A stretch of 29,786 bases of DNA from Hypsibius dujardini (GCA_001579985.1 LRSR01008429.1:1-29786); one strand, 5' to 3'; numbered from the stretch's first letter, positions 1 through 11,432 are shown. The notes: generated by a model not told the origin, from the letters alone. Program-made: numbers and translations.

Positions 1-1
1 T

Positions 2-2021
2 GCACAGAGCCCGTGCACACGTTCCATTCCAGTACGACTGTCTCTATATATTATATATATTATACTACTATGTTAGTGTATATTATTATATAGATATGTT
101 ATCTAGGTGTATTTTGGTGTTACTTCTAGGTGGTTACCTCAACAATCGATGCTATCGGCAGTCTAGAATGTGACGGCGAGGCTCGATACACCGTCAGCGA
201 GCGAGAAATAGCCCGGTTGATTTTTACTAATCCCGAAGCTGTCAACCGCAGAGCAGACATTGAGTCGGTAACGATGGGAAGCAGTGATTCGCCCTACTGT
301 AAGGCTCAGAAACGCGATGAAACGTTCGTGAAGGCTACGAAGCTCGACGAATGCGGATTCAAGCACAATCCCGATGGAATCAATCATTCCCCGATGTATT
401 CCAATCAAGCTACCGTAGTGGTTCGACTTCCAGCTCCACCGCATATTCTCCGACGAAAGACCTTCCTCATACCGCTGCATTGTATCAATTCCGGCATGAC
501 GGAGGTGGCAATCTGCACTCAATGGTTTGAGCAATTCTACATCACAGATCCGCTCATTCAGAACATGAAAGTCCCTATAGAGTAAGACGTCTCACGTAAA
601 CTGTAACCGTACTAATATACGTTTTGGAAGACCTCAAAAAACTACTAAATCAAACTGTAAAAAGTAAATAGAAAGTAAACTAAAACTGTTGGCAAAACAG
701 TCTTAGTTTTCATTGTGATTTTTATTTTCTCAGCAAAAAAATGTGGACAACTTTTTCCACTGAAACTAAAGTGGGCAACCATAGCTAATCAATCAAAATA
801 AATTAATAATATTTGTTATCAAAAACAGGTAACTACAATTATTAATAACTAAAGTTTCGTCGACTTAGAAAACTTATTTGCGGTACTTTATTAAATTCAG
901 TTCTGCATTCTCTACTCGAGATTCAAAGCCAAACATGGGTTAAGTTTGTTCCCTTCTCATAGCATTCAGATTCGCAAAGTACATCGAGACAGGGAATTCG
1001 GTGAATGGGACGTGTACGTCAACAATCTCACTGTGGCACTGACAGGTGACTACGCCCAGCAGTACAACATGCACGTGCAACGAATTTTCATCACACCAAC
1101 GGAAGATCGCACATCTCTGCCACAGACGGAGTTCGTGTCCAATGGGTAAGCTATGCCCGTGCCGGGCCTCGTTTAGAGTCCTTATAAGTCAGAACCAAGA
1201 CCCCAATAACAGGGCCAGGGGGTGGGCATTGAGACAAAATTCGTTTTTTTTAAATTATACCCAAAATTTGGTCTATGTTTCCTGATTATTTTGAAATTTT
1301 TGTGGGTGAGGGGTCTGACTTCCAAGCCCCCGAAATTTACAATAATTAAAAAAAACTCGTTATCGTTCAATTTTAAGCTTTTTGAACTCGAGTATAAAGT
1401 GGTGATGAACGCAAATGGGAAGTTCAAAACATTCCAGAACCGTCCAAATTGCATGGAAAAACGGATGTTTTAAAAATGTTCTTGGAAACTCAGGGGTCTT
1501 CACAAGTTTCAAAATGATCAAGGACAAGGGGACGAATGTACAGTTTATTCTTGAAAAAAATGCATTTCGCCCCTTTGCCCGCTCCCTGGCCTTACCTTGC
1601 GGGGTCTTGGTTCCGACCTGTAAGGACTCTAAACGGGCCTCTGACTCCGTGTTTACCGCCTACAGTACTGGGCCACCTATTAACTCTGTTCTTTGATCTC
1701 AGATGCCTGGTATACCCTAACATTTCCAAGGTGGTACAGTCCGGCCCGGATAGGAGTGTGTATGAAATCCTGGACTTTGCCTTGGACGTATCCCGCAGTT
1801 ATTGCTTCCACGTGGAAGTGCGTATTAGCCCGAAAGACGTTTCCGACCAACAAACTCAGGCACAGGACTGGTGCAGAAACGGTCCCAATAACGGAGGGCT
1901 TAGCAGTGACCTGTATAATTACGGAGGCATAAGCCCCCCACAGCAGATGTCACCGATTGGAACGCCACGCGTGTCCATCGGCGCAGACGGGAAGCCACTC
2001 ATTGCATCACTTCAAGGATGA
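2..2021 (+). CDS. ZP-domain protein, 3' part (cuticlin-like)
   Basis: Four exons join in frame: 2-31, 130-581, 963-1145 and 1703-2021. Introns are GT-AG and phases agree (0, 2, 2). Together they encode 327 residues ending at TGA 2019-2021; the start lies left of the window. The ZP-N half begins around SLECDG and runs through DECG and MYSNQ. The ZP-C half contains MHVQRIFITPTED followed by VSNGC, the usual order of conserved cysteines and hydrophobic strands. ZP modules polymerise into extracellular matrices, and in ecdysozoans many are cuticlins. The C-terminal tail is Gly/Pro/Gln-rich and shows no transmembrane helix or clear furin site, so the product may be secreted directly or anchored by a part not seen. 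The family call is strong. The first small exon (2-31) is the weakest piece and rests on a donor at 32 and phase agreement. Confidence 0.82.
1146..1702 (+). other. Intron 3 of the ZP gene (557 bases)
   Basis: This is the longest intron of the ZP gene, with donor GTAAGC at 1146 and acceptor ATCTCAG ending at 1702. I see no coding exon, RNA gene or clear repeat inside. Open frames across it lack family signatures and are probably chance. Confidence 0.6.
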
Positions 2022-3903
2022 TACGACTTTCCGTTCCAGTTGACGTCATGCCCATTTTTTATAGCAGGGCTTCGAGACATCTCGTCATATGCAATCTTTG
2101 CAACAATATTCAATATGTACAATACGTTTCTTTCTGTCGGTATATGCACAAGGATACCTGCGGCCCTTCCACATGGGAAGAAATGATAGTTAACTAATCA
2201 TCTGAATTATTTTGCTGTTGCTGATTTTATTATAATCAGCATTATTATATAAGCGGCACGCTTGTGATTGCAACCTTCTCCAAAGAACGCGACACTTAAA
2301 TAAAACGTTGAAGGAGATGCCCTGCGAACCGACTACCCAAGAACAGGAATGCAGTATTCAATACATCTTATAGACGAATGAAACACCTCCCTCATGCAGT
2401 TAGCGAGCACTCGTGACCACTGAGACCTACCCAAATCGACCGCCAAATCTAGCCTTTCAAATCAAGTAAATGGCCGGCGGGTGTTGATCTATCGAGGGTT
2501 AGCCGTTGTATTATTGGTGCTCCTTGAAGGTTGATGATTGGAAGACTGCAGCAGAAGAGTATCGTGCATACATTATTTTATTCACACGCTATGTTTCGCT
2601 GTCTGTCCGTTCATCATGTCTGTTCGATGACATGGGTAATGCTCTAGAGCCTCGTGTGGTGTCTCCCCAAGCATGCACTGCTCAAGTATCGTGGAGTTTT
2701 CATGGTCGCCACGCGTTCACGTAGCGTCGGCAAGTTTTTTCAGCCTGGGAAAGTTTGGCACTTGACCGGGTACTCATATCTAGTGTGAGACGTGTAGAAT
2801 TGTCTTCGTGAAAAATTTCGTGGAAATGCGTAAAAAATGCCGCCACATCAGCTGTTGTTTGCCACGTGGATATTCGTTGGGGAAGGGGCGTCATCTAAAT
2901 AGCTGTTATGAGGCTGTTGAAGGCCGACGTAGCATGCGACGTGTCTGCTTGTAAGGCCGTGATAAGTGGGTATACACTACCGCGTTTCGCACATGGTCAG
3001 CGAAATGTTTGGCGTGGATTAAGGTTGAGTCGTGAGTGTTCAGACAATTGGATTTTACATTAAAGTTCAAGTCAGCAAATGCGCAAATTATGTCGCGGAT
3101 CTGCGGAACGATCACTTGGTTCATGATGTCTTGGAAGTAGTCAAACTGCTTATATTATTTCACTTGAAAATGTTCATTTAGTGGATGGTGATTCTAGTAA
3201 AAAATGTTATTAGAGGTAATTTTTGTCAGACACTGGTCAGAAGCTTGAAAAAATCCAAAACAAAATCATTTCGCTAAGGAAACATTTACTTCATATATAT
3301 TTAAGCTTATCTGCCTTCATTATTATTCCATTAAATGATGTGAAAAATAGTTTGATATTTAGGTCGGCAAATTTCGGATAAACATAATCCAGTGGCAGAT
3401 TGAAATGTAGAACAATGATATGACGCATTTGAACCCATAATCTTCTCATTGGTCTTATAGTTCAACTTGATTTAATGTTTAAAAACGAAATGCTGTGTTG
3501 GGAAACAGATTCGTTTTTACACTTTCACTTCCGCAGAAAATTATAGTACTCTTTGATTTTGGCCTGATGTCGTTTGAAATGAAAAACGTTTTCGAAAAAC
3601 CTTCCTTCCAGGAGATGCGAAAAACTCTCTCAAATTGGTCAGATAAAGCTTCTGTAGTTGATTTAGTTTAAAATCATGTAGCATAGTTTCGTTTTCATGT
3701 CAATTAGTAAATTCATCTGGTTGTTCAAATCAATTCATGAAAATTAACTTAATTTAAACGAGCAATATAGGCATAGTAATACTTTCCGAATTTGCCCGGC
3801 CACTACAGAAAAAACTTGGGTTTTGATGGGTTTTGATGGGGTTTTAATCAAATATTCTGATACGGCTTCTCAATATTGTTCACCTCCTCCCGTTATGTTT
3901 TAG
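2022..3903. other. Gene-poor region, 1.9 kb
   Basis: A polyadenylation-type AATAAA lies at 2299-2304, about 280 bases after the ZP stop, and may end that transcript. Most of the rest is AT-rich and shows no convincing exon. A short near-duplicate of GGTTTTGATGG lies around 3820-3841. Any promoter and 5' exons of the downstream protease should fall here, but I could not identify a signal-peptide exon. One minus-strand open stretch is listed separately. Confidence 0.5.
2906..3150 (-). pseudogene. Unrecognised open stretch, possible coding relic
   Basis: A minus-strand frame of about 80 codons starts after a stop and reads with non-random composition (IRDIICAFADLNF, then LIHAKHFADHVRNA) to a TAA after RRPSTAS. 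No clear splice acceptor precedes it and I do not recognise a family. It may be a decayed exon or mobile-element fragment, or a chance frame. Confidence 0.2.
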
Positions 3904-6900
3904 CTGCTTGAGAAATGGCCCATGCCTAGAACAATGTTCAGTGGTTTGACGGAGCCACAACTAGAACAGTATCGACGTTCCTGCTCATGGTATCAACACG
4001 AAAGACGAGTGATAGCGTTTCAGCATCAAACAATTACATATCGTAATGACCCTGCTGATAGTCAGTTTGAGGTAGGGGTCCTAGAATAGACCATTTGACT
4101 TTCCCGTACGCTAGAATGGGCCACCGGGTGGCAGGGGGCGCTTTCTCACCAAATAATTGAAAACTGACGAATGACTTCATAGTCAGCGACTTCTATAGTG
4201 AATTTTTCTCCAATCGTCCAATGGCGTTTTTTATTTCGTATTTTTCAAACATGTTTCCACAACTTTTCCTCACATCTGATAAGCGTTCCACTGGGTTACC
4301 GGTTATTCTCTTCCGTTTAAGACCTCGGTGATATCCAAAAACTGTCTGGAAGCACTGATTCTGGGGTGGCCCATTCTAGAGTACGAGAAAGTCAAGCGAA
4401 TTATTTCCGAGCCCCTACATATACCCCATCATACCATACATCATTCAGCACAAACGTGGGTTGACATAGTAAATGCCAATTATTCTATTGAGATCGCGAC
4501 GTGCCACCTTGACAGTGGCGAAATTTCACCATGGAACTACCGTCTCCCAAGATATTTAGCGCAGCTTATGTACTACTCTTTTTATGGACAATCAGTAAGC
4601 CTGCCAGCTTGCAGACTCTCCTTAATTTCATGGTTCAAAGCTTTGAATGTTCTAGGCACCGTTAGAGGTACATCAACGGAGAATCGGGAAACCCGCATAG
4701 ACCTTGTACAATGTGAGGCGGACGAGATTGCCTGCGACAACGGTCGGGGATGCTACAACGCCACATCTGCATGCGATGGGACAGTTAACTGTCAGGATAG
4801 CTCTGATGAAAAACCGGCATATTGTGCGCCCGCTTGTGGTGTCTCGCATATTCCAATTCTCGACCATGCTTCAGAGAGGATTACTGGAGGCAATTATTGA
4901 GCTCGTACTAGTACTCAACGACTTGTGGGCCTTCAGTCTGGATAAATATGTCCTTTTATGTTTAGGAATTGTCGCAAACAGACATTCCCTGCCGGTAGGT
5001 TGACATTCTGCATCTATTACTGCATCACCTAAAGGAACATAAACACACTGTACCGCTATTTCGATCGGGTAAATTGTCCGTTCTACTGCAGTGGCAGGTG
5101 GCGCTCTTTGAGACAACCGAATCAAGGGTACGTTCATTTTGTCGCACCTGAATGTGTTGTCACTGGTTGAATCTAGTGTAGCGAACTAGCAGGATATTTC
5201 AATGAATTCTTCCATTTCAGTATAAAGATCACTTTTGTGGCGGCACCATCATCCGCGACAGGTGAGTTCAATAAATGTCGCATTGCATTGATAGTGATAT
5301 CCCTTACAGTTAGCCAAAGTTGGCGGGATATGGCAGATGCTTTCGGGGCAATAAACCCTGGGGAAAAAATTACGGTGATTCGAAACTGACTTAACATCCT
5401 TTATGGTTCTCGAAACGGTACCACATTACGTTACAATTTGGCGGTCTATCTTTTTGTTCATACCAAAATGAATTCACAATTGCATCCCCAAATTGGATGC
5501 AAAAACAACTATAATTCTGGACTGAGCAGCACTTGGTTGACCATTAGTCAGTCTTGCCCAAATACTCCCTCCTTGAACACAAAATGATTTGGCATCATTT
5601 GGCATAACCGGTCGGCCTCGGGGGTGAGAAATAGTGGAAAAAAAATATTCTTCTGGGAATTGAACCATCAACCTTCTTACGTAGGGCAGAACACATACTG
5701 CAGAGCTAATAGGGGCTATCAATAAAACTCACAATGAAGAGGACACTTTTAAATACCGAAACAACTGGCCAGTGGTCAATTGGTAGAGTAATCGTTCTTT
5801 AACAATACTATTAAGTAGTTTTAAGCTCTGTGTTTAACAAAACTATTGAATTTGACAATTTTTTCACCATTTCCGGGCTTTTCAAACTTACTCTGGAAAA
5901 ACGTTAAAGTCCCGATAAAATTGGTGTCGTAAACGGTACTCCGTTTGGTCACCTTTTCACTTTAGAGACTAAAAAAGGTTACAAGCTGCTTTGTCACTCA
6001 ATATGAAACGATATTTAAGATAGTTAATGTAGTCGTTATCGATTCTCATCGTAATCAGGATACTGTTTTTTGGGAGGGACATTCTCTAATATCTAACGTC
6101 TCGTAATCAAAAGCACTCGACCCCGAATTATTGGGAATTTTTTGATTTTCTTACATATTTTTAATGAGCTGATTTGTTTGCCGATTTATCATTTTTTCTT
6201 TTCTTTCTTTTTCTCATTTAGTTAAAAATATTTGTATCCTTTTTTCCCTTTGATCATGTCGCAATGAGACCGTAAATCACACGAGTTTCACGAATCCAAA
6301 TTCAGCCGTCCAACTAACCGGAACTTTTGCTTCTTTATCTTTTCTAGATGGATACTGACTGCTGCCCATTGCTTGGCTTTGTATGCATTCATATCAGCAG
6401 CACCGCTAATTGCGCTTACTGTATCATATCAAAGCGTAAGGGTAATTCCTATTCGTGTCTAATCACAGAAACCCACGAGCCAAATGGTCTCCCACCGGGC
6501 CGGTCAACTGGGCGCCAAATGAACCCGTCTCTTACCCATCCCCCGAGAACATAACGGTGCGGGTAGGAGCACATGACTTATCAGCATTATTGAGTGTCGA
6601 GAAAGCGGTTGACCTCGAGGTGAACTCCGTCCATTGGTACGTATGACTGTGTAAGGCCTTTATACACATGTGGCAAAAACCTTCATCTAAACCAAGTTAA
6701 AGCCAGTTTTTATAATGGCGCCCACTAAAATAGGGTGGTCTAAAATTGAGCCAATTTTGGCCTTCGCGTGTCACTGCTTTTTCCATTTTAGGACTTATTC
6801 ATTAAATGTCCGGTCTACCGGAGAAAGCAAAATTGAAAAACATTTGTCGTCTTTAATTATTTTAACCGGAAAATTTCAACCAAAACTACAACATAGATCA

Positions 6901-9139
6901 CATTATAATTTCGACCATTGAACTACCGAAACTTAAATGATGAATGCGTGCTCCATCGTCAATGACCGCCGTTGTCAAACGCACCGGAATTCCTTCGTAA
7001 ATCCTTCGCAGGACTTTGATGTCAGGATTTGTCTTAAATTTGTTTGCACCTGACCATCGATCTCGTTGACCTCTTCAATCTTCCTGTGCTTGAGCAGGTT
7101 CTTGATCAGCTCAAAAAAATTTCGATTCTCGAGAGATTCGGAGTTTTTGCAAACCGCGTGAGTAGGAAACATTCTTCACGACTAGAAAATCCAGCATGAT
7201 GCTCTCATAAGTGATGTTCTCTTCTTCCTGCAATCTGTGAACTGCGCGGACATTTTTGGCTTTTCTAGTCTTGTTCGATGGCCAACTAGCAAATGGAAAT
7301 ACCCCAATCAATCAGGGAAATAGTGAAAATAAATTTTGAGCTCAATCAACAAATTAATTAAGCGCGAAAAGCAACGATACGTGAAGTCCAAATTTGGTTC
7401 AAACTCGGACAACCCTGCTTTACCGGGACCTGTAAAAAGATGCTTTAACTTGGTTAATTGAAGGTTTTTGCCAGGTGTGTATCATTTTCTTTGGGTGATG
7501 AAGTTCTGTAGAGAGAGCAAGCATCAGGACTGTGCAAATCTAATTGATAATAGGATGTTGAATAAACCTACGATTATTCCTACTCTCTATATCTATCTCG
7601 TTTAAGTCATCCGATGTACCATCAGCAAACCCCTTGGGACTACGATTTTTGCCTGCTTAAGCTGAAGGAGGTGATTCTATTTCGGAAAAACATTGCTCCA
7701 GCTTGTCTGCCCACTCGTGGAGAGGATGTGTCACCCAACACGCAGTGCCTTATTTCCGGTAATAATTTAATAATTTGTGTCTGGTGATGCTTGAAACTAT
7801 GATGTGATCACGACTCCTTCTTGAGTATAGGTTGGGGCAGAACGGGATTGGGACAGGCCACGAGTAGCGTGCTCCAGCAAGTAACCAAGCCAGTTTTGAG
7901 CCGCCTCACCACTTGCAACACTACCGAAAACGGTTTTCCCCAATTCGAGGGGTGAGTTACTTAATAAATACTTGCGAGATAAGTTTTACCCACCGGATTA
8001 TTAATTCAAAGAAACAGCAGCCATCTTGATCTCGCCTGTCTATGGCGGTGAAATAATTTTTTATATTCATCCCTTAAATATGTCTTAATAATAAAAATCT
8101 CGAAGTCATTCTGAATTCGGCACTTGAATAACTCTCCAAGTAAGCGGTAAGGCAGCCAAGATGCATGTCAAACAATCGAGAAAAGGCAACAGGTCAATCA
8201 GAATTCTCTCTGTTTGACCCACGCGGCCATTTTCACTTGCCTAGTCATACATTTTTTTATACCTATTTTTGACAGTCATTTTTTACACATTTTATTGACG
8301 ACCGCACTGTTGATATTGTCCTAACATGTGTGTTGTAGAGCAATCACTGATCGAATGCTCTGCACGGGCAATGTGCAAGGTAACACTCAAAGGTTTAAGA
8401 CAATTAACGTGCTTTTTTGGAAAATAAACATGTCTCGAATAACAAAAATATTTCGGCAGGTATCATCATTCCCATCGGGAGCGATTCGTTTGTTCCTGCG
8501 GGCAGTTGTCCTGGCGACTCGGGAGGCCCAATGATGTGCAAAACGAAAGGCGCAACCGCATGGACGGTTTCTGGAGTGGTCAGCTGGGGAACCCTCTGTC
8601 GTGATGAACCGCTAGTCGGTATACCACCAATCAGCGTTGATGTAAGGCACGAATTTATATAAGTGTATTATGTGAAATATTAGTTTTCGTATCCCAGATT
8701 AGCCACATCTGTTTTACGGACTGTTTTAGCAATAAGGTTGCCTGTTAAATATTCTGTTTCACTGTATATACTTCTCGGCGTAATTACAATATATATCCAG
8801 ATGATATTCAGCCTTATGCTATATAGTACTCATCCCTGAAGTTTTTTTTTCATTAACGCATACCATGTTCTGAGGCAAATATTCTGCCTTTAGATCTATG
8901 CTCGTACTGGCTATGTTGTTGACTGGATCGAGACAACCATCGCGCAACAGGACGAGTTTGATTCCACCCCCGGGTCTGCTGCCCCGACGGCACCTATTTC
9001 TATGTCGACAATTGCACCTACGACCGAACGAGGGGTTGGAACTACCACCCCTGCTACATCTGCAGTCCAGAGGCTCTCGATGTCAAGCATCGTTTTGGTC
9101 TTGACATCCTTTTCCTTTATGAAATGTCCTCTTTTTTAA
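3904..9139 (+). CDS. LDLa plus trypsin-like (S1A) serine protease, probably GPI-anchored; N-terminus not found
   Basis: Twelve exons join in frame: 3904-4071, 4412-4889, 4966-4994, 5092-5127, 5221-5261, 6348-6380, 6469-6636, 7607-7758, 7831-7951, 8339-8379, 8460-8641, 8894-9139. They give 564 residues, and every intron phase matches. The order is an unrecognised N-terminal stretch, an LDL-receptor class A module (CDG, DSSDE), activation site R/ITGG, the peptidase S1 domain, a Thr/Pro-rich stalk, and a hydrophobic C-terminus typical of a GPI signal. The catalytic triad is present: His in LTAAHC, Asp in YDFCLLKL, Ser in PGDSGGP. The residue six before the Ser is Gly, so elastase- or chymotrypsin-like specificity is more likely than trypsin-like. 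It is probably an extracellular zymogen cut after Arg. The reading frame is also open across 4595-4655, so an extra intron there is possible. The start codon and signal peptide are not located. Confidence 0.85.
4073..4417. mobile_element. Short TIR element (MITE/introner-like) at an exon-intron boundary of the protease gene
   Basis: The outer ~54 bases at 4075-4128 and 4362-4415 are imperfect inverted repeats of each other; both read GGGG at the tip and share a long block ending CTAGAATGGGCCACC. TA dinucleotides at 4073-4074 and 4416-4417 look like a target-site duplication, as made by Tc1/mariner-type elements. There is no transposase inside. Deleting the element and one TA joins flanking codons in the same open frame (...SQFE-V-HIPHH...), so it appears to have landed in coding sequence. 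A GT donor at 4072 and an AG ending at 4411 would splice it out in phase 0. Confidence 0.7.
4890..4965 (+). other. GC-AG intron inside the protease gene
   Basis: The exon encoding ...ERITGG must end at 4889 to join the next exon, whose frame continues IVANRHSLP. The intron then starts GCAATT rather than GT and ends TTTAG at 4965. GC-AG introns are a known minor class of the major spliceosome. Phase (1) and the protein alignment both support it. Confidence 0.6.
5653..5716 (-). repeat. tRNA-like stretch, possible SINE head
   Basis: On the minus strand an A-box-like TTAGCTCTGCAGTATG is followed about 40 bases later by a good B box, GGTTCAATTCC, with an anticodon-arm-like segment between them. 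The acceptor and T stems do not pair well, so it is not a working tRNA. A tRNA-derived SINE or tRNA relic is the better reading. Confidence 0.35.
5763..5833 (+). repeat. Second degenerate tRNA-like stretch
   Basis: CAATTGGTAGAG resembles an A box and TAGTTTTAAGCTC, about 40 bases on, is a weak B box. Stems are poor. It may be a decayed tRNA-type repeat, or chance. Confidence 0.2.
6663..7481. mobile_element. Non-autonomous DNA transposon, long copy, in a protease intron
   Basis: The left end (ACACATGTGGCAAAAACCTTC...CCAAGTTAAAG) is the inverted repeat, over about 39 bases, of the right end (CTTTAACTTGGTTAATTGAAGG...TGTGT). The element lies wholly in the protease intron 6637-7606. A second, shorter copy sits at 12738-13225 with the same ends. 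Minus-strand open stretches inside (about 7111-7311 and 6975-7172) might be transposase remnants, but I do not recognise them. TA bases flank both ends. Confidence 0.75.
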
Positions 9140-10204
9140 AGGCCCTCTCTTGAGGTTCACGTGTGTCATATACTTGATGCTGCATTGCCAGTACTTGGCC
9201 GAGATTTTTTGTCAAATTTTTGCCCAAATATTGAGATTTCGGGCAACACAGAGCCCTAATCTTCACCCAGAAAGCTTCTTCATATCCTGCGCTCTCATCA
9301 AATCCTACTCGTGCGGGAGATACAGAACAAAAAATTATGGGTATTAGCACATTCCTCATAACAAAACGGCTGAACAGGATCAGAAACCATCCGAAGGCCA
9401 ACTAGGGAAAGCTCGAACGATTGCACGCGAATCGTGAAAAAATGCCCACTCGAAGTTCGGCGTTTACTTTCACGGTTGCGTTGCTTGAGTGTTCCATCAA
9501 CTGATTGTTGGTCTGCTCGAGGACAAAACAGCAAACTGTGAGGAGCAATCCGAAAACCTACAAAAAATCGTATGGAAAGATCTATTTAGTGAAGCTGACT
9601 TGTGTGACTTTTTACTCGACACAATGTACCACTCTAATTCTTTAGAATCTCAATCCCAGCGCGGGCTACTTTCCAAAACATACTAACATTTTTTTCTAAC
9701 CCATAAATCTTTAAATGCAAGATTAGGAAATATAGGAAAAATACAGTGTCAATAATACAATGAAGATCATCAAAGGATGCATCTGTAAAATGAGTTTAAT
9801 CAGTGAATACTTCTCTCATTACTACCTTACCGTAAGTACAGTGGCCCGTGAAATGTGCCCAAACTCTCCCAGAGCAACTGTAGCTAACCGCTTCCCGAAT
9901 CCGCTAGTTACTCTGCTGGTGAACGACGCAAGGCTCTCGCCTCGATGACTGTCAACCCGCCAGAAAAACGTCTTTCCTTCACTTGCTCCGATCCTCTTTC
10001 ACGTTTTTGTTTCATATAAACAAAATCCGGTCCACTTCGCAGTATATTTTAAGCGCAATGAGATTGTAGTTTCTGAATCGAATTCTCCAAGGTCTTGTCG
10101 TGCGAATCATAAAACATGCTTACACCCTACGCCCTAATTCACCCTCCCAAAGTCTCATCGTTTAGGAATTTAACTTGAGAATAGAAATTTAAAACACACA
10201 TAAC
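9140..10204. other. Intergenic region, 1.1 kb
   Basis: This follows the protease stop. No family signature, splice-consistent exon or RNA gene is seen. Open frames of 60-95 codons on both strands look like chance. I did not find a clear AATAAA near the protease stop. Confidence 0.5.
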
Positions 10205-10525
10205 CTATTTGTGTTTCAACCAGAACCCTATCAAAACAGTCAATATGACCGCCGTTTTGATGGGGTAATTCATTAGGAAGATGACGTCGGTGATTTTGAG
10301 CCCACCCTTGTTGGCGACGTCACCAATTCGGAAAAAGTTTGATGCTGATTCGTAGACCAAGGCCAGTAGGCTCAGCAAAATGACGGTGAAGGCACGCAGC
10401 AACTGACTTAGATATGAACATTTCGTCGGCTTGGTCCACCCAATCGCTAGACCAAATGCACCCAGTAGCCGGCGCAACATTATGGGTTGCATCTCGCTAC
10501 TGACTGTGGGAAAAGATTGTGGCAT
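10205..10525 (-). pseudogene. Truncated gustatory-type receptor copy (N-terminal third)
   Basis: 106 residues start at ATG 10523-10525. The stretch LRRLLGAFGLAIGW, a helix around FTVILLSLLALVYES and a second helix ending AVILTVLIGFWLK line up with the N-terminus, TM1 and TM2 of the intact receptor at 11433-13351. The frame then stops at TAG just after TM2. A donor-like GTTATG follows that stop, so splicing cannot rescue it as written. I read it as a truncated, inverted paralogue; a short membrane protein is less likely. Confidence 0.55.
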
Positions 10526-11079
10526 TAATAATAGAATAAAACACTTTAACGCTCCGTAGTTTGGAGGCCTATGGGCAAAGCCGAGTAACCTACGCGGTAG
10601 ATACGTTTGCGGCTGCCGTTAAGTGACCGTCACAAAAACACGTCCGTTCCTAGCTTGGTCTGACCTCTCTTATTTTTCACCTCATTGCCATTTTCTGACC
10701 AAACAGAAGAGTAGTTATTTTGATGAAATTTTGATGAAATCTTTTTTATCCATTTGTCAAGTGTCAACATCCACGATCGATGCAATGCCATCAAGAAGAT
10801 TTCCCCCATGTTGATGTAGGTCTGTTTGTTCAGGATATACAGCTCGATAAACGTTTAGGGGCTTGTTCACATCACGGATGCTTCACGGCGCGTAGTTACG
10901 CAAAACATCACCCGCGCGCTAGAGAAAATATTACTCTTCAGCATTTAACCTTTCCTGAAGGTCATGGCTACCTTAATCGAGCATCAACGATTGGGCCTCA
11001 CGGTAGCTATATATCCAGCCAGGTACAGTTGCGCTGCTCTGAAGTTTGAACTTGTTCGACCATTGAGTCCAATAATGAA

Positions 11080-11235
11080 ATGGACTCTAGGGAGACTTTT
11101 GGGGAACTTTTTGTGCGCCCTGTTCTTATAATCATCGGTTTTCTCGGGCAGAAGCCGAACGGGAATTGTTTCACTGCCACATTCAGAGTCGCTGAAAAGA
11201 TTGAAAAGTACGCAACTTACTTGGAAAGATTTTAA
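11080..11235 (+). pseudogene. Gustatory-type receptor N-terminal relic
   Basis: A 51-codon frame contains GELFVRPVLIIIGFLGQKPN and then FRV, matching GELCLRYILIALGFLPHKQN and FRV of the intact receptor about 400 bases downstream. It stops soon after. It is probably the broken remains of a tandem copy. Confidence 0.5.
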
Positions 11236-11331
11236 AATGCCAAATTCAGAATCGCCCTTCACTATTTTTTTGAAATAGTCCCATATTTAGGATGAACAAA
11301 TTTTTTTTATTTCGCCGGTGTGGTACCATAG

Positions 11332-11430
11332 AATCTTTTTGGCGGAATTTCGAAGTGCAAAACATCCACTGCAAATCAATTGGTGGATCATACCAACGGT
11401 AAAGATATTGCCCTTCTTCGGCTGTGTTAA
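11332..11430 (+). pseudogene. Isolated serine-protease exon relic
   Basis: A short frame between stops reads TNGKDIALLRLC, the conserved catalytic-Asp motif of S1A proteases. It ends at TAA 11428-11430, three bases before the receptor ATG. No neighbouring protease exons of the same copy are seen. It differs from the corresponding exon of the intact protease (YDFCLLKL), so it derives from another paralogue. Confidence 0.4.
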
Positions 11431-11432
11431 GG

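Larger units (their letters stand above)
5262..6347 (+). other. Large protease intron (1,086 bases)
   Basis: Donor GTGAGT at 5262 and acceptor TTTCTAG ending at 6347. It separates the exon ending GGTIIRD from the catalytic-His exon. Apart from two tRNA-like stretches listed separately, it is AT-rich and I see no exon. Confidence 0.6.

Noticed and set aside
163-534. 123-codon minus-strand frame
   Set aside because: It is the shadow of the ZP exon at 130-581, which has clear family motifs and splice sites.
1222-1696. Plus-strand open frames between ZP exons
   Set aside because: They lie in an intron with a strong donor and acceptor and contain no family motif.
4528-4600. Possible CUB domain start in the protease N-terminal stretch (EISPWNY...PRYL)
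   Set aside because: Only the first strand fits; the remaining CUB cysteines and strands are absent before the LDLa module.
10740-11049. Plus-strand frame with TSTIDA, similar to the start of the ZP exon
   Set aside because: Only a handful of residues match and the following sequence is unrelated.
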